DNA of 64,000 bases from Ilyomonas limi. GTDB lineage: Bacteria > Bacteroidota > Bacteroidia > Chitinophagales > Chitinophagaceae. The DNA is taken from the NCBI RefSeq assembly GCF_005233845.1, contig NZ_SZQL01000002.1:310001-374000 (forward strand). The letters are read 5' to 3'. Shown here one piece after another: positions 61,626 to 64,000 of the stretch. The notes under the pieces are model-generated. The model had not been told where the DNA came from and searched no databases. It was given only the letters and a program-made list of their open reading frames with translations. The translations under genes were made by a program, and so were the position numbers. Position 1 is the first letter of the stretch, and every line of letters starts with the position of its first letter.

Positions 61626-62807
61626 TTATTTTATATAGTCTTTTAAAATCTGATTACAATACCATTCCTGTCTGGGCAAATGAAAAGGACCTTTAAATAA
61701 GTTTCCTTTGGCGGTTTGTGCTATAGTACCATCACGATGCAGGTAGCCGTACCACTCGCCGTTTGTCGCATCAGGAAAATGCTTATATGCATATTCATGC
61801 ACCTGCTGGTGCCAGTGGGCATACTTTTCATTTCCTGTCATCAGGTAAGCCAATAAAGTAGCAATAATGGCTTCGTTGTGCGGCCACCAAAATTTCATAT
61901 CGTGCCAGTATTCCTGCACCGGCTTGTTATATACATCGCGGTAGTACAATATGCCACCATATTTTGTATCCCAGCCACGCTCCCACATATAATCCAGCAT
62001 CTTACAACCAAGTGCTATTAAATGCGGATCGTTGTTGCGGTGCCTTGCCTCATGCAGAATAAACCATGCTCCCTCAATGGCATGACCGGGATTTAATGTG
62101 CGGCCATCAATATGATCAATAATACTTCCATCCGGCGCCACCTGCTCCATCACACACCGGATATCATCTTTTACAAAAAACGTTTCTATTTCATCAATCC
62201 ATTTACTTATCCATTCATCACAACGCTCATCGCCAATCGTTTCCCGCAGTTGCTGGGCAGTATTCATCATAATCATGGGCACGCCAATTCCTTTGGATGG
62301 TCTTGTGTTTGTGAATTTAGGTGCTAACTTTTTCTCTCCGCTGGCATAGGCAATACATTCACCAAATACCATTCTTGCAGCCGCAGCCGCTGATGCATCG
62401 CCACTTGCTTTTGCATAAGCTGCTGCAGCAATCACATAAAATGTTTCGGAGAAAAAATACCTTCTCTTTCTGATAGGCTTTCCATCCCGGGTTACATGAA
62501 AAAACATTTGTCCATCCGTATCAAAACAATATTGATTTAAAAAATTATAGCCAAGTTTTGCACCTTCCAGCCATTCGGCTTTTTGCTCCACTGTGTTGTA
62601 TAAAGTACTTAACAACCAGGTAGCCCGCCCTTGTATCCAAACGGCTTTGTCATCGTCAATTAAACTGCCATCGGCATCCCGCATCAGCAAATAACCACCA
62701 TGCTCCTTATCAAACGAACGCGGAAACCAGAACGGAACGGTATTGTTTAATAATTGATTTGCATAAAACTGTTGTAATGCAACAAGGTCTTGCTTTGAAT
62801 AACTCAT
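61626..62807 (-). CDS. AGE family N-acylglucosamine 2-epimerase
   Basis: A 393-residue cytoplasmic (alpha/alpha)6 barrel of the N-acylglucosamine 2-epimerase family. The active-site pattern is visible as GRATWLLSTLYN (Arg near 61), LNPGHAIEGAWFILHEARHR (His near 248) and WWPHNEAIIATLLAYLMTG (His/Glu near 310). In this context it likely interconverts N-acetylmannosamine and N-acetylglucosamine during sialic acid breakdown; a cellobiose or mannose epimerase role cannot be ruled out. It is the first gene of the three-gene sialoglycan operon. Confidence 0.9.
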   Translation of the reverse strand: MSYSKQDLVALQQFYANQLLNNTVPFWFPRSFDKEHGGYLLMRDADGSLIDDDKAVWIQGRATWLLSTLYNTVEQKAEWLEGAKLGYNFLNQYCFDTDGQMFFHVTRDGKPIRKRRYFFSETFYVIAAAAYAKASGDASAAAAARMVFGECIAYASGEKKLAPKFTNTRPSKGIGVPMIMMNTAQQLRETIGDERCDEWISKWIDEIETFFVKDDIRCVMEQVAPDGSIIDHIDGRTLNPGHAIEGAWFILHEARHRNNDPHLIALGCKMLDYMWERGWDTKYGGILYYRDVYNKPVQEYWHDMKFWWPHNEAIIATLLAYLMTGNEKYAHWHQQVHEYAYKHFPDATNGEWYGYLHRDGTIAQTAKGNLFKGPFHLPRQEWYCNQILKDYIK

Positions 62808-62949
62808 CTCTTTTTATTTAATTACCGCGATAATATTTTTGTGTTTTAAAGAAATACAACAGCAATACCACATGATTGTTAAGTAGCCGAACTGTATCCG
62901 TTTATAATAATCCAAGGCTTCAGCCCAATATCATTTAGTTAGAATGAAT

Positions 62950-63125
62950 TGTAGCCCTGTAAGGGCGATATATTGGTAGTAAAATAGGGAGGAATGTTAA
63001 ATAAGCTCCGTAGGAGCGATATATGTTTATCTGCAATTAATATATCGCTCCTACGGAGCTTATTTAAATACATTCATTGCCTTTTGCTACCAATATTACA
63101 CTCCTAAAGGAGCTTAACTGAATAA
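62950..63125. repeat. Nested cruciform intergenic element
   Basis: Core arms 62997-63024 and 63040-63067 are perfect 28-bp inverted repeats (contain AGCTCCGTAGGAGCGATATA) around a 15-base loop. Outer segments (TATTGGTAG at about 62971 and CTACCAATA at about 63089) pair imperfectly, then AGCCCTGTAAGGGCGATATA at 62953 faces ACTCCTAAAGGAGCTTAA at about 63101. No coding frame. It fills most of the 389-bp gap between the AGE epimerase and the acetylesterase. Confidence 0.78.
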
Positions 63126-63196
63126 CACTTGAAACCTTAAGTTAGCCAATCCTCCAACCAACATACATAATTGTGTACACATACTTACCAACTATT

Positions 63197-64000
63197 TTAT
63201 TGAACATTTATTTTAAAAGTGGATGCAGGTAAACCTTCTTCGTTCACCAGGTTAGCATCAGTAAAAGGCTTCCATCCATATAATACTGCTTCCGGCTTTT
63301 CATCTTTCTCCAAAGGAATGAATACCTTATCTTTTTGAATGACCGCAACCGTTGCTGTTTTTATTCCCTTTGCATTGAGCAAACGGAATCCGCGTAAAGA
63401 TTTCCCATCTTCAGTTTTTAACCCTTTTCCGGCGTATTGAAAAGAAATAACAAGCCCGCTATGCAGCCGTTGCGCCTGTAGCGGCATTGGTCCGTAGGGT
63501 ATTATATTTTGTTGATTGTATGTAAAATGCAGCGCCAGCCTTGCCAACCGTTCGCCCACTTCTTTTTTATGCTTTGGATGCACATTGGTGGAATCGCCCA
63601 TATCGCTGCTGACTGCCATACCGGAATTGGGAATGACTTTGAGCAGTTGCAACTGGCTGTTTCTGAAAGCCATCCACGATGGACGATTAAGCGACGAAAG
63701 CTGCACATAATAAAACGGAAATTGGTATCCCCATTGCTTTCGCCAGCTTTCCACCAACCTGGGAAATACCGTTTCGTGCAGTTCAATATTGTGTGCATTG
63801 CTTTCGCCCTGGTACCAGATAACGCCACGAATGGGAAAAGAAGTAAAAGCCGTAATGCCCGCTTCATAATTATAGCAAGGCTCGTAAGGATGCCGTTGCT
63901 TTGGGTTAGTGCTGTTTTGCAGGTTTGTGTCTGCTCTTTCTCTCACCCACGGCATGTAAAAATCAGAGGTTCGCCAGTTGTATAATTCATTTACCAACAC
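63197..64000 (-). CDS. Sialate O-acetylesterase (partial, runs off window)
   Basis: The C-terminal 267 residues of a SASA-domain sialate O-acetylesterase; the N-terminus lies beyond base 64000, and the reading frame is open to the edge. IRGVIWYQGESNAHNIE is the conserved block around the catalytic area. SDMGDSTNVHPKHKKEVGERLA has the Asp-x-x-His motif, and QFPFYYVQL is family-typical. It removes O-acetyl groups from sialic acid so that the sialidase can act. It sits upstream of the AGE-sialidase-GH20 genes, separated by the cruciform element. Confidence 0.9.
   Translation of the reverse strand: MLVNELYNWRTSDFYMPWVRERADTNLQNSTNPKQRHPYEPCYNYEAGITAFTSFPIRGVIWYQGESNAHNIELHETVFPRLVESWRKQWGYQFPFYYVQLSSLNRPSWMAFRNSQLQLLKVIPNSGMAVSSDMGDSTNVHPKHKKEVGERLARLALHFTYNQQNIIPYGPMPLQAQRLHSGLVISFQYAGKGLKTEDGKSLRGFRLLNAKGIKTATVAVIQKDKVFIPLEKDEKPEAVLYGWKPFTDANLVNEEGLPASTFKINVQ

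Overview
The window looks like a chromosome segment from a Bacteroidota bacterium, most likely a Chitinophagaceae-type free-living glycan degrader. The reasons are two ECF sigma/FecR/SusC/SusD cassettes, SusC proteins with an N-terminal STN domain, a sigma-ABfr type -7 element (TAnnTTTG), AT-rich ribosome-binding regions, and an Rrf2-linked cbb3-like oxidase. The family-level placement is inference. No rRNA, tRNA or CRISPR array was seen.

Layout. 227-3027: a Tat-exported sugar isomerase-like protein and a GMC oxidoreductase. 3098-3676: an FMN reductase. 3878-10807 (minus): a complete efflux operon in the order tetR, tolC, hlyD, two ABC ATPases, two ABC-2 permeases. 10917-12908 (plus): a DUF4142 protein, a cupredoxin lipoprotein, an ECF sigma factor and an 84-residue partner. 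13025-18565 (minus): cupin, AhpD-like protein, PEP mutase/isocitrate lyase-like protein, flavin reductase, transaldolase and GTP cyclohydrolase I. 18989-26278 (minus): an oxygen/redox island with ferredoxin, hemerythrin, DUF488, membrane protein, group III truncated haemoglobin, two small respiratory accessory proteins, a fused CcoO-cytochrome c, a long CcoN and an Rrf2 iron-sulphur regulator. 26490-27365: an OmpA-like lipoprotein. 27972-29198: an M29 aminopeptidase.

29355-64000 is almost wholly glycan utilisation on the minus strand. Cassette 1 has ECF sigma, FecR, SusC, SusD, a GDPD/PI-PLC-like to alkaline phosphatase fusion, and a GH92 with a C-terminal LamG-like domain. A lone GDPD and a decayed IS1-type element follow. 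Cassette 2 has ECF sigma, FecR, SusC, SusD, SusE-like, GH76, SGNH esterase, DUF1080 and a second GH92. A tight sialoglycan operon has an AGE-family epimerase, a sialidase and an SGNH-GH20 fusion, with a partial sialate O-acetylesterase at the window edge. Together the enzymes would remove O-acetyl groups, sialic acid, N-acetylhexosamine, alpha-mannose and perhaps phosphate from mannose-rich glycoproteins or fungal mannan.

The most interesting non-genic signals are these. (i) Three sites share a GTAACCTTTT and (C/T)TCTA pattern with a 16-17 base spacer, lying before the DUF4142-cupredoxin pair, before the ECF sigma gene itself and before folE; they suggest a small autoregulated ECF regulon. 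(ii) A perfect 52-bp palindrome lies on the presumed promoter of the rrf2-ccoN-ccoO operon. (iii) There are several intergenic repeat families: degenerate 7-bp tandem repeats at four places, a ~220-bp element in two copies, nested cruciform elements and a MITE-like element. (iv) There are relics of an IS1 transposase and of a second hemerythrin gene.
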